Shown here in pieces: positions 9,107 through 15,920 of a stretch of 64,000 nt of DNA. The translations under genes and the position numbers were made by a program. The first letter of the stretch is position 1; the number at the start of each line of letters is the position of its first letter. The notes under the pieces are model-generated. The model saw only the letters and a program-made list of their open reading frames with translations, made no database searches and was not told the DNA's origin. Origin of the DNA: Azospirillum sp. TSA2s (GTDB lineage Bacteria > Pseudomonadota > Alphaproteobacteria > Azospirillales > Azospirillaceae); NCBI RefSeq assembly GCF_004923315.1, contig NZ_CP039646.1, forward strand, positions 129,001 to 193,000, in the 5' to 3' direction.

Positions 9107-9412
9107 TCAACGCTTAGCCAGTGCTCCGACCCTTTTCTGATATGGCAGCGGCAGCGACGACCAATCAAACTCGTCTTTGAACTCGCCGCATACATGCCCT
9201 CTGGCCGTCATGATGTGGCCAGATACTCCGTCCATCTCTGACGACACGCTGAACATCTCAAGCATTGTCGTCCGCTCCCGCGCTGATACTGGAGCCGACC
9301 GAGTGCAGTTGCCCGCGTAGCTGTTGAGGCGTTGCCACCAGTCGCATCCGGCGCAGCATGGTCCCGTCTTCCAATAAAATGTGTCGATGATCTCTTGTTC
9401 TTCGTCGGCCAT
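9107..9412 (-). CDS. Small cysteine-containing phage protein, 101 aa
   Basis: The N-terminal part contains CCAGCDWWQRLNSYAGNCTR, a C-C-x2-C arrangement with a later Cys that could bind a metal. A strong ribosome-binding site (AGGAGGGG) lies just before the ATG. An IS copy sits immediately upstream: the target duplication (9421-9428) includes the first bases of this ribosome-binding site, so the gene has been cut from its original promoter region. Function is unknown. Confidence 0.65.
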   Translation of the reverse strand: MADEEQEIIDTFYWKTGPCCAGCDWWQRLNSYAGNCTRSAPVSARERTTMLEMFSVSSEMDGVSGHIMTARGHVCGEFKDEFDWSSLPLPYQKRVGALAKR

Positions 9413-9420
9413 GGTCCCCT

Positions 9421-9428
9421 CCTATATC
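9421..9428. repeat. Target-site duplication, left copy (CCTATATC)
   Basis: CCTATATC at 9421-9428 is repeated exactly at 11235-11242, directly outside the perfect inverted ends of the IS. Eight bases is the duplication length known for ISL3-family elements. Confidence 0.9.
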
Positions 9429-9430
9429 GG

Positions 9431-10801
9431 CTATTCGGATTTAGGTGTTGAAACATGATCCGACCTGAACCAGCGGTCCGTGTGGAAACGGTTGCACTCC
9501 GAACAGATCACCATCAGGTTCGGGGCGGGCGGATCTTCATCCATTCCGTCCAGGATGAAGAGCATCCCCTCCGGCATGATGTGGTCTCCGGGGTCGTGCA
9601 GGCGGCTGCACACCGGGCACTGCGACAGCAGGTCAACCGGCTTCCTGGTGCCGAACAGCAGCCGAGCCCGGATCACGTCGAAACTGTACCCGCGACCCGT
9701 GCGGTTGGCGATCTTCACGATGCCGTTCACGGCCTCCGTGTAGGCGTTGGTCACCCGGTGATCGAAGTAGGCGAAGATCTCCTTCCGCCAATTCGTCATC
9801 GACGTGATCAACGGCTTGAAGGCCACCTTCAGGCCCGGCGTCAGCGTCTCCAGCCACATCGCGTACGCCGCCTCCGCGTCCTCCCGCGTGGTTGCGTCGT
9901 AGATGCCGAAGAAGTTCTCCTTGGCCTCGTAGGCGTCGGCGAGGTCGGGGGCGTTCTTGAGCCAGCCGTCCAAGGCGAAGGCTTGGTCAGGACGCAGTTT
10001 CGGCGGTCGCCGCAGCAGCAGGTAGCGGTTCCTCTTCGATGCTCGGCGAGACTTGTCCTGCATGCTCCGCTGGAGGCTCTTGCGAACCGTCTCCATGGCG
10101 TCGTTCGCCATGCGGATCACGTGGAACTTGTCGATGACGACTACGGCTTGGGGCAGCACATCGGCGGCGGCATCCCGGTATGGCCGCCACATGTCGATGG
10201 ACACGACCTGGACGCGGTGACGGTGCGGCAACCTGTGCAGCCACTGTGTCACCACCGGGCGGCTGTGGTCCTCCAGCAAGTCGAGCGGTCGCTTGCCTTC
10301 GATGTCCACGAAGATGCCCCGCCTCTTGCCGAGCAAGGTCAGTTCGTCGATGCCCAGCACGCGAGGGGCGTACGGTCGATGGGCGGCATTCATGGCCGCG
10401 ATGTGCTCGCGGGCGATCAGCCGCACCGTCTTCTCGTTGATGCCCAGGTCGTTGGCGACGTGGGTGAACGGCTTGAGCAGCGATTGCTGGCGGACGTACT
10501 CGGCACAGCGGGCCGTCATGCGGTGCGTGTCATCCATGTCCGGCAAGCCCTGGAGGAAGGTGCCGCCGCAGGCCCGGCAGCGGTAACGCCGCCGCCGAAC
10601 CTCGATAAGCACCTGCTTGCCGTGCACGGGGGCATCCCGGTAGTCCGTCACCTTCACGCCGTGGCGGTACAGTTCGCCCAGCGTGCCGCATTTCGGACAG
10701 ACGTCAGGCTCCGGCGTGTAGGCCGCAGTCGCCCGGTACTCGCTGGCACGGTCCTGCACGTCGGTCACCTCCCAGCCGGGGAGATACAGGAAGTTGGTCA
10801 T
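9431..10801 (-). CDS. ISL3-family DDE transposase with C-terminal HNH-like domain
   Basis: The 456-residue protein should catalyse cut-and-paste movement of its IS. Domains in order: an N-terminal zinc ribbon (C35/C38 and C75/C78), a helix-turn-helix (about 110-135, FTHVANDLGINEKTVRLIA), and an ISL3 DDE core (GIDEL at D152, VVIDKFHV at D224, TEAVNG at E356). The last 65 residues add something extra: CPVC (395-398), DHIMP (D406, H407), N428 and CSECN (433-437), the C-C/DH/N/C-C layout of an HNH nuclease. I do not recall this tail in typical ISL3 transposases. The stop codon lies in the left IS end. The gene starts 9 bases after the passenger ORF's stop. Confidence 0.9.
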   Translation of the reverse strand: MTNFLYLPGWEVTDVQDRASEYRATAAYTPEPDVCPKCGTLGELYRHGVKVTDYRDAPVHGKQVLIEVRRRRYRCRACGGTFLQGLPDMDDTHRMTARCAEYVRQQSLLKPFTHVANDLGINEKTVRLIAREHIAAMNAAHRPYAPRVLGIDELTLLGKRRGIFVDIEGKRPLDLLEDHSRPVVTQWLHRLPHRHRVQVVSIDMWRPYRDAAADVLPQAVVVIDKFHVIRMANDAMETVRKSLQRSMQDKSRRASKRNRYLLLRRPPKLRPDQAFALDGWLKNAPDLADAYEAKENFFGIYDATTREDAEAAYAMWLETLTPGLKVAFKPLITSMTNWRKEIFAYFDHRVTNAYTEAVNGIVKIANRTGRGYSFDVIRARLLFGTRKPVDLLSQCPVCSRLHDPGDHIMPEGMLFILDGMDEDPPAPNLMVICSECNRFHTDRWFRSDHVSTPKSE

Positions 10802-10810
10802 CGGCCACCG

Positions 10811-11158
10811 TCACTGCGGCGGCAGAGGCAGGGGCATCCAGAGCGTCGGCCACCCTGCCTGCGTTCCGTCCTGATACCGCCACGTCTCCAAGAACGGCTC
10901 ACCGTTGTTGGTCTGGTAGCAGACATCACAGCGACCGGCGTCGTTGCGAACGAGCACCAGTTCGCCCTTGGGGGCGGTGTCGATGGGCTTCCAGCCGCCA
11001 GGGCCACGCCGGGCCGCTCGGTGAAAGGCGTCGTGCCACTTGGCGTACGCCTCGCACCACTCTGCGTTCGGGTGCATCAGCGGGATCGGCGGACAGGGGA
11101 AGTCAGAAGCCCGCAGTCCGGATGCGTTGTGAGCCTGTCTCTCGGCTTTCGTCGTCAC
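10811..11158 (-). CDS. Passenger ORF inside the ISL3 element, phage-like (DUF551-type) protein
   Basis: This 115-residue product lies between the right IS end and the transposase, in the same direction, so both are probably co-transcribed. I prefer the GTG at 11158, with GGAGGA (11165-11170) upstream, over an ATG 15 bases earlier that lies across that site. The C-terminal half, WKPIDTAPKGELVLVRN...WMPLPLPP, matches the DUF551-like pattern of many small phage proteins (W.PI.TAPK......W.PLP.PP). Such a passenger is unusual for an IS; it may have been picked up from a phage. Function is unknown. Confidence 0.75.
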   Translation of the reverse strand: MTTKAERQAHNASGLRASDFPCPPIPLMHPNAEWCEAYAKWHDAFHRAARRGPGGWKPIDTAPKGELVLVRNDAGRCDVCYQTNNGEPFLETWRYQDGTQAGWPTLWMPLPLPPQ

Positions 11159-11234
11159 GGCTATCCTCCACACGATATTCCGATTTTAGATACCTCATTC
11201 GTTAGGAGATTTCCACATGAAAATCCGAATAGCC

Positions 11235-11242
11235 CCTATATC
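11235..11242. repeat. Target-site duplication, right copy (CCTATATC)
   Basis: This is an exact direct copy of 9421-9428, adjacent to the right inverted end of the ISL3 element. Joining the sequences outside both copies restores a plausible uninterrupted phage sequence upstream of the 9107-9412 gene. Confidence 0.9.
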
Positions 11243-11643
11243 CTTGTTAAGTGTCGGCCCTAGCTTCGCTGGGCTGGTGAGTGTCTAGTGCTCGGTGGGA
11301 AGGTCTGTTGTTTCTAGTCGCAACTCCACAATCCCCGCCGGAAGCAGGTTTGTGGGCGGACTAGAAAGCGATCTTGACACGTGCCCGTATGGGTCCCGGC
11401 CCGCCGCTCCCAGTCAGGACCGGATGTCATCCCGGCCCATTCGCGTGACTGTGACAGGACAGCTTGCGCTGCGACCCCGCCCCCGGTCCTACGGCTCACG
11501 CCACTCTTTCGAGCAACCCAACCGTTTTGGCTTCGCCGGGAAATCCCACTGGTAGCCCGCGCGCTGTGATCGCCAGCCGTTCACCGCCCTCTCACAGCGT
11601 GGAAGGAAACTGCCAGAAAAGGGATGGTAGCTCTGATGGAGAG

Positions 11644-11672
11644 TTGACCGCGACAGGGTGCTAGGATACACC
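11644..11672 (+). promoter_or_regulatory. Weak sigma70-like promoter ahead of the terminator hairpin
   Basis: TTGACC (11644-11649) and TACACC (11667-11672) are separated by 17 bases. The -35 is good and the -10 is poor. If used, it would produce a transcript of roughly 75 bases ending at the terminator at 11714-11754. Confidence 0.3.
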
Positions 11673-11713
11673 TATCAGCGGATACGATCCATCGGTGGCT
11701 CAATCACCGATCC

Positions 11714-11754
11714 AGGGCCGGCGGCGCTTCCAACGCTTCCGGCCCTATTATTTT
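11714..11754 (+). terminator. Rho-independent terminator, plus-strand direction
   Basis: AGGGCCGG (11714-11721) pairs with CCGGCCCT (11739-11746) and is followed by ATTATTTT. The T-rich side is on the plus strand only, so it ends rightward transcription although all neighbouring genes are leftward. This is the main evidence for a plus-strand transcript here. Confidence 0.75.
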
Positions 11755-11884
11755 GCCCGAGCGCAACCGGCTTTGCAACGTTCACGTGACGTTTCAGGAA
11801 CAAACGTCGCCGTTCTGCCGAAAGATTTTTCCAGATAGGACGGCAATCCGCGTGTTTTTGGCGACCGCAGAGAGGGAAGGGCGC

Positions 11885-12148
11885 CTAGGGCTGTTGCTCA
11901 GTCCACACGCCCACCTCATGGACCATGTGCCGCCTGTCCTGCGGTATCAGATCGGCGGCGCTTCGCTCGTTGTTCGCCAGCACGCCTATCAACTCAACGT
12001 AGGCGTCCACATCCTTGCCGGTTAGGTCGCCCGCCCTATGGCTGTTGACGAAGCCGAACAGGAAGTCAGCCAGACGGCGCGGCAGGACGATGGCCCGCAG
12101 TTCTTCGGGATCGCCGGGGGTGGTGCAAGGGGTGACTTCGGCGCTCAT
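11885..12148 (-). CDS. Small phage protein, 87 aa, last gene of an early-type operon
   Basis: The start at 12148 is chosen because AAGGAG lies 8 bases upstream and the longer frame runs through a C-run into low-complexity sequence. The product (MSAEVTPCTTPGDPEELRAIVLPRRLADFLFGFVNSH...) is helical and soluble, with an ELRAIVLPRRLADFL amphipathic segment. No known motif is present. It follows the 12153-12437 gene after 4 bases, so it is part of the leftward operon that starts with the repressor-like gene. Confidence 0.6.
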   Translation of the reverse strand: MSAEVTPCTTPGDPEELRAIVLPRRLADFLFGFVNSHRAGDLTGKDVDAYVELIGVLANNERSAADLIPQDRRHMVHEVGVWTEQQP

Positions 12149-12152
12149 GGTT

Positions 12153-12437
12153 TCACTCCTTCTTCCGATCCCGGGGGGGGGGAGGAGAGGCGGAGACCGG
12201 AACCAGCGCGGCCTTTGCCCTTTCCAGCCGGTCAATCACCCACTCATCGTTGGCGCAGGGCCGGGCGTCGTGCGGCCAGTGTCCACGGATCATGTCGGCT
12301 GCCTTGGTGGCAATCTCACGCTGCCGCTTCCGCTCGTACTTGCTGGTTGCCTTCACCGATGCGGCGTGCTCGGCATTGGCGCCATGCACGCTCGCCAGCC
12401 AGAGGGCGCAGCGCTTCCAGTATTCAGCGTCGGTCAT
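12153..12437 (-). CDS. Small phage protein, 94 aa, unknown function
   Basis: The N-terminal half is MTDAEYWKRCALWLASVHGANAEHAAS, followed by a basic helical stretch (KYERKRQREIATKAADMIRG). Its ATG overlaps the stop of the upstream 50-residue gene by 4 bases, and GGAGG lies upstream. Translational coupling along this block is very tight. No signal peptide or known domain is seen. The basic middle could bind nucleic acid, but this is a guess. Confidence 0.6.
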   Translation of the reverse strand: MTDAEYWKRCALWLASVHGANAEHAASVKATSKYERKRQREIATKAADMIRGHWPHDARPCANDEWVIDRLERAKAALVPVSASPPPPRDRKKE

Positions 12438-12586
12438 GGCTTATCTGCCTCCGTGGGAGAGAGGGCGGCGGACTGCGGCACTTCCTCAATCAGCCCCTTC
12501 GCCAACAGGTTCTCAGCAGCGCGTCGCGCGATGTCCACATGAACGTCAAGGCGCTGGGCCAGTTCTTCGATGGTCAGGCCGGTCAT
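12434..12586 (-). CDS. Tiny helix-turn-helix-like phage protein, 50 aa
   Basis: This short gene reads MTGLTIEELAQRLDVHVDIA, then RRAAENLLAKGLIEE and a 14-residue tail. The order of helices (TIEELAQRLDV, then HVDIARRAAENLLAKGLI) looks like a winged-helix or MarR-type DNA-binding module. Both ends overlap neighbours by ATGA: its start overlaps the stop of the 122-residue gene and its stop overlaps the next start. This double coupling is strong evidence that it is a real gene. It may be a small regulator. Confidence 0.65.
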   Translation of the reverse strand: MTGLTIEELAQRLDVHVDIARRAAENLLAKGLIEEVPQSAALSPTEADKP

Positions 12587-12951
12587 TTCGTCTCTCCCGT
12601 ATCGGATCGTGCCGGCAGCTCTATCCCAAGAAGGGAGGCGGCTTGGTAGATGGCGTCGATGGAAACGCCTTCCTTGGGATCGCCCCTCATTGCAACGCGG
12701 ATCGTTGACCAGTACAGGCGCAAGCCATCACCCACTTCCCATTGCTCGCGAGTTTCGTAGACCCATCCAGGGTTCCGAAACGGCGCATCAAATCGCAGGC
12801 TGCCGATGTCCAGACGCCAGTCTTTGATATCGACACCGGAGACGGTCGCCCATTTCCGCCCGACGCTCTGGACCGTGATGTAGCCCGGAGCGACGTGCGG
12901 GAATGCGTTCGGCACGTACCACAGCATCTGTCCTACGGTCAGCTTAGCCAT
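12583..12951 (-). CDS. Phage protein, 122 aa, unknown function
   Basis: The ATG at 12951 has a clear GGAGGAG upstream and lies 8 bases inside the end of the previous gene, so the longer upstream frame is not used. The product (MAKLTVGQMLWYVPNAFPHVAP...) starts with a beta-rich, SH3-like half (YITVQSVGRKWATVSG) and ends with a helical segment. This resembles small phage proteins of unknown role that handle nucleic acid or form complexes, but no named family is recognised. Confidence 0.6.
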   Translation of the reverse strand: MAKLTVGQMLWYVPNAFPHVAPGYITVQSVGRKWATVSGVDIKDWRLDIGSLRFDAPFRNPGWVYETREQWEVGDGLRLYWSTIRVAMRGDPKEGVSIDAIYQAASLLGIELPARSDTGETK

Positions 12952-13651
12952 TGCTGATCTCCTCCGTATTGGCGGCGGGAAGATACTCAAGGACAGGACC
13001 GCTCTGACCCTGCAACGCTTCAATGCCGGTGCGCACCACCAGGGCGGTGGCATAGGCGTTGATCTCGGTCTTGGCCCGCTCGACGGTCTGTTCCACATGC
13101 TCGTCAAACTGGTCGGCGACAAAGCCGGTTTGGCCGGTCAAGCGGCCGCTGAGCATGTCGATTTGCCTGCGGAGTTCGGCAACCTTCGTTTTCGACAGCG
13201 GGCCATCAAGGTCGCTCGCCAGCTTGGACAGGGCGCCTTGGACATCCTGCATCGCCTTACCGATCTCGGCCTTGAACTTGTGCGCCGGGTTCTCGGGAGA
13301 CGGCAGGCGGGGTATCATCTTGCCGTCATGGCGGGTGATCGTGCAGGGAACGCCGCTGCCGACGTTCATGCTGCTGACGAACGATGCCCACTGCGCTTCC
13401 GACAGAGACACCTCAATCAGTTCATCGCGGCCGAAGTGCCAATCACGGCTCAGGCTGCGGTGAAGTTGGCTGCGGGCAATGGTGATTGTGATATAGTGCT
13501 GGTGGTTGAAGTCGGAGTCATACAGGTTCGCGTGTCCGCTGACACGGCTGGCCCGGATTTGACCGTATGCCGGATGGGTGAAAATGCGCTCATCACCGCC
13601 GCCGGGGGCGGGACGGACTTGTTCATCGGGCTTCTGTTCATTGCGTGCCAT
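12944..13651 (-). CDS. Phage protein with C-terminal coiled coil, 235 aa
   Basis: The start at 13651 is chosen because TGATG couples it with the stop of the repressor-like gene. The N-terminal half is a beta-rich region (YGQIRASRVSGHANLYDSDFNHQHYITITIARSQLHRSL) with histidines and aspartates. The C-terminal half is helical (KTKVAELRRQIDMLSGRL, FDEHVEQTVERAKTEINAYATALV) and probably oligomerises. No family can be named. It is the second gene of the leftward operon, so it may act early in infection or in lysogeny. Confidence 0.6.
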   Translation of the reverse strand: MARNEQKPDEQVRPAPGGGDERIFTHPAYGQIRASRVSGHANLYDSDFNHQHYITITIARSQLHRSLSRDWHFGRDELIEVSLSEAQWASFVSSMNVGSGVPCTITRHDGKMIPRLPSPENPAHKFKAEIGKAMQDVQGALSKLASDLDGPLSKTKVAELRRQIDMLSGRLTGQTGFVADQFDEHVEQTVERAKTEINAYATALVVRTGIEALQGQSGPVLEYLPAANTEEISNG

Positions 13652-14028
13652 CACTCATCCCCCTTGTGCTGTCCGGTGGGCTGCGTAGCGTCCCGCGCCC
13701 GCTTTGGCTTTGCTCTCGCCGTTCCAGATGCCTGCGGCTGACCTTCAGGCGGCACAATGTCGATGCCCATTCCGATGGACAGCAGGGCGGGGAGACGCAC
13801 GCCGCGCGCCTCAAACACCTGAACCGTGCGCCACATGTTCCCGGACGTGAAGTCGTCGGGGATGGCATCCTTTACGGCCTCCGCACGAGCAATCGTCGTG
13901 CGGTGGACCCCAATGGCATCGGCAAGCTCTTGCTGCGACATATCGCAGAGCTGCCGGCATCGCTTGATCTGCGTTCCGGTAAGCATCTGGGCTGTTTGGC
14001 CCGGTTGATGCTCGTTGGCAATCTCCAT
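13651..14028 (-). CDS. XRE-family helix-turn-helix regulator, repressor-like
   Basis: Residues about 17-53 (TGTQIKRCRQLCDMSQQELADAIGVHRTTIARAEAV) are a clear XRE/Cro-C1 helix-turn-helix. The C-terminal tail is Lys/Arg-rich and lacks a LexA-type protease domain, so induction by RecA is not expected from this protein. It is first in a leftward operon of six genes and has its own promoter-like element (14066-14093). Opposite it, where a cro-like gene is expected, stands tnpB. It is probably the lysogeny repressor or an early regulator of this phage. Confidence 0.8.
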   Translation of the reverse strand: MEIANEHQPGQTAQMLTGTQIKRCRQLCDMSQQELADAIGVHRTTIARAEAVKDAIPDDFTSGNMWRTVQVFEARGVRLPALLSIGMGIDIVPPEGQPQASGTARAKPKRARDATQPTGQHKGDE

Positions 14029-14065
14029 CGTATCTGCGCCTCAAAATGTCGTTTTCATGCTTGCT

Positions 14066-14093
14066 AGTGTAGCGCAAAACTGACATCATGCAA
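14066..14093 (-). promoter_or_regulatory. Sigma70-type promoter of the repressor-like gene, with inverted repeats
   Basis: On the minus strand TTGCAT (14088-14093) and TACACT (14066-14071) are 16 bases apart and point to the gene starting at 14028. The sequence GCGCAAA occurs twice nearby (in 14072-14079 and 14094-14100), and GCTTGC/GCAAGC form an inverted repeat (about 14059-14064 and 14090-14095). These could be operator half-sites for the repressor. Confidence 0.55.
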
Positions 14094-14117
14094 GCGCAAA
14101 CGAGGGAGGCGGCGACG

Positions 14118-15332
14118 ATGCTGCACAGGGGTTACAAATTTCGGCTCTACGCGACTGACGAACAGGCAGCGGTGTTCGGTCAGTTCGCTGGGGTTTGCCG
14201 CCTCGTTTACAATCTCGCGTTGGAGCAGCGCCGCGACTGGTGGTGGCAGGCCAAGGCCAACACCGGATACAGCATCTCCTATGCCTCTCAATGCCGGGAA
14301 TTGACGAAGCTACGTGCGGAGTTCGACTGGATCGCCGCTGTATCCGTAACGTGCCAAGAGCAAGCCCTGCGCGACTTGGACAAGGCGTACTCCAACTTCT
14401 TCGCCGGGCGATCTGGCTATCCGACGCCTCGCAAGCGTGGCTTGAACGATGCTTTCCGTTTCAAGGGGCGGGAATGCCCGTGGCGCAAACTGAACGCCAA
14501 ATGGGCTGTCGTGAAACTGCCGAAGATCGGCGATGTGAAGTTCCGCCTGACCCGCGACATTCCTGGGGCGATCAAGAATGTGACCGTGACGCTCGATGCG
14601 TTGGGCTGGCACGTCGTTTTCTCGACCGAGGTTGAACGCGCCGCGGCTCCTAACTTTGGCCCCGCGGTCGGCATTGACAGGGGCGTGGTCCACACCGTCG
14701 CCCTGTCAGACGGACGGTTCATGGACATGCCGCGCGAACGGCTGAACGTGCTGGACCGGCGGGCGCGCAAGCAGGCTCGAAAACTGGCGAAGTGCAAGCG
14801 AGGGTCGAGCCGCCGGAACACGGCGAAGAAGTTGCTGGCGAGCACCAAGGCGAAGATGGCGCGCGTCCGCCTTCACTGGAACCACGAGCGCACCGCGGAG
14901 ATTGCGCGCACTCATGGCGTTGTCGTGCTGGAGGCGCTGAAGGCTCGCAACATGACCGCGAGCGCGGCCGGGACAGCGGATGCACCGGGTCGAAACGTGC
15001 GGCAGAAGGCGGGACTGAACAGGGCCATCCTGAACAATGCTTGGTATCAGTTCGAAGAGTTTCTCGCCTACAAACTGGCAGAACGTGGCGGCGAACTGCG
15101 CAAGGTGAACCCGGCATTCACGTCTCAGGCGTGCTCATGCTGCGGAACTATAGATAAAGCAAGTCGCGAGAGCCAAGCGACTTTCAAATGCGGACATTGC
15201 GGGCACACGGCAAACGCCGACACTAATGCTGCCCGCAATATCTTGATGGCTGGAACACAGCCCGCGCTGAGGACTTCCGTAGGGGAGCCGTTGAAGCGCA
15301 AACCAATGGCGGCAGCCTACCCGCCGCTTTGA
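14118..15332 (+). CDS. tnpB: Stand-alone TnpB (IS200/IS605-type RNA-guided nuclease)
   Basis: TnpB is an RNA-guided DNA nuclease, the ancestor type of Cas12. The 404-residue product has the full set: an N-terminal OrfB helix region (MLHRGYKFRLYATDEQ), RuvC residues D187 (VGIDRGV), E272 (VLEALKARNM) and D368 (ANADTNAARNIL), and a zinc ribbon C339-x2-C342...C358-x2-C361. The ATG at 14118 has GGGAGG upstream. No tnpA is nearby, so this is an IS1341-like solo element. It sits between the divergent repressor promoter and the rightward small genes. The guide RNA would be expected to overlap the 3' end of the gene. Confidence 0.92.
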   Translation: MLHRGYKFRLYATDEQAAVFGQFAGVCRLVYNLALEQRRDWWWQAKANTGYSISYASQCRELTKLRAEFDWIAAVSVTCQEQALRDLDKAYSNFFAGRSGYPTPRKRGLNDAFRFKGRECPWRKLNAKWAVVKLPKIGDVKFRLTRDIPGAIKNVTVTLDALGWHVVFSTEVERAAAPNFGPAVGIDRGVVHTVALSDGRFMDMPRERLNVLDRRARKQARKLAKCKRGSSRRNTAKKLLASTKAKMARVRLHWNHERTAEIARTHGVVVLEALKARNMTASAAGTADAPGRNVRQKAGLNRAILNNAWYQFEEFLAYKLAERGGELRKVNPAFTSQACSCCGTIDKASRESQATFKCGHCGHTANADTNAARNILMAGTQPALRTSVGEPLKRKPMAAAYPPL

Positions 15333-15333
15333 A

Positions 15334-15349
15334 CCCCTATCTGATGGGG
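15334..15349 (+). other. Short hairpin just after tnpB, possible right end / omega-RNA end
   Basis: CCCC (15334-15337) and GGGG (15346-15349) could form a small hairpin 2 bases after the tnpB stop. In IS200/IS605 elements the omega-RNA and the transposon right end lie directly after tnpB, so this region (15333 to about 15360) is the likely scaffold end. The hairpin is only 4 bp, so the exact end cannot be set. Confidence 0.3.
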
Positions 15350-15425
15350 AGATGTTAAGTAGCCACTCACGGCCGGAATTAATCTCCACGCCGCCTAGCC
15401 CGATACCAAAGCAAGGACACAGGAC

Positions 15426-15629
15426 ATGACCGAACTCGAATACCTCAACCGCCACCATGAAGTGACCGAGACATACATCGGCCTCGCGCGCCTCCGGTTG
15501 CAGGAAGGTCTACCGGGGGAGGCGGGACGGCTTCTGGATCATTGCTGCCAGAAGCTCAATGAACTGCGTGAGGAGCGCATGGGGCCGGAACTGACCGCTA
15601 AAGCCAAGGCCGCCGGTCTGATCGCCTAG
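15426..15629 (+). CDS. Small helical phage protein, 67 aa
   Basis: AAGGA lies upstream of the ATG. The product (MTELEYLNRHHEVTETYIGLARLRLQEGLPGEAG...) is almost all helical, with no membrane segment. It opens the rightward group of small genes after tnpB (15.4-16.6 kb). It may belong to the original early rightward operon of the phage, now separated from its promoter by tnpB. Function is unknown. Confidence 0.6.
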   Translation: MTELEYLNRHHEVTETYIGLARLRLQEGLPGEAGRLLDHCCQKLNELREERMGPELTAKAKAAGLIA

Positions 15630-15642
15630 CAAGGAGCCCCAC

Positions 15643-15891
15643 ATGCCCACCAAGCGCGACGACGCCGCATACAAGGCTGCCTACGGCGGCGGCAGGAATG
15701 ACCGCCGGTTTTCTGACAAGCAGGCCATGGCCGAGCTAGGCAACTGGATCGACATGGGCAAGGTCGTCGGCCCTGATCGCTACTTCGGTCGCCTTGATGG
15801 ACTGACCGACATGCTCGCGGCGCGCGGCCTATGCGCCGACGTGCGCGACTGGTGGCACAAGAAGCCGGCCGGCGACGAACTCCCCTGGTAG
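15643..15891 (+). CDS. Small phage protein, 82 aa, unknown function
   Basis: It starts 13 bases after the preceding stop with AAGGAG upstream of the ATG. The N terminus is basic (MPTKRDDAAYKAAYGGGRNDRRFSDKQ) and the C terminus has WWHKKPAGDELPW. No recognised domain is present. Spacing and ribosome-binding site support co-transcription with its neighbours. Confidence 0.6.
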   Translation: MPTKRDDAAYKAAYGGGRNDRRFSDKQAMAELGNWIDMGKVVGPDRYFGRLDGLTDMLAARGLCADVRDWWHKKPAGDELPW

Positions 15892-15920
15892 CCGCCCCTC
15901 TCTCCTGAAGGACACGCACA

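Larger units (their letters stand above)
9429..11234 (-). mobile_element. ISL3-family insertion sequence, complete (1,806 bp)
   Basis: The ends are perfect 14-base inverted repeats: GGCTATTCGGATTT at 9429-9442 and its complement at 11221-11234. Both are flanked by the 8-base direct repeat CCTATATC. The GG start and 8-base duplication fit ISL3. The element carries the transposase (9431-10801) and a second ORF (10811-11158), both read from the right end. The transposase stop codon (9431-9433) lies inside the left inverted repeat. The intact ends and duplication suggest a recent insertion into the prophage. Confidence 0.92.
11243..11754 (+). ncRNA. Possible structured plus-strand RNA in a 640-bp gene-free region
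   Basis: No convincing protein frame exists from 11243 to 11884, and both flanking gene blocks read leftward, yet a terminator pointing rightward ends at 11754. Several strong hairpins lie upstream: 11311-11319 with 11359-11367 (9 bp), enclosing 11326-11331 with 11350-11355 (6 bp); GCTGTGA...TCACAGC near 11565-11600 (7 bp); and ATCGGTG...CACCGAT near 11690-11711 (7 bp). A short RNA starting after a weak promoter-like pair at 11644-11672 would be about 75 nt, like a phage antisense RNA; a longer transcript is also possible. I do not recognise a known RNA family. Confidence 0.4.

Noticed and set aside
11371..11400. TTGACA at 11374-11379 as a promoter
   Set aside because: No acceptable -10 element lies 16-18 bases downstream.
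14088..14117. Earlier ATG for tnpB at 14088
   Set aside because: It lies within the repressor promoter region and TnpB proteins begin at the MLHRGYKFR block; the ATG at 14118 has a better ribosome-binding site.
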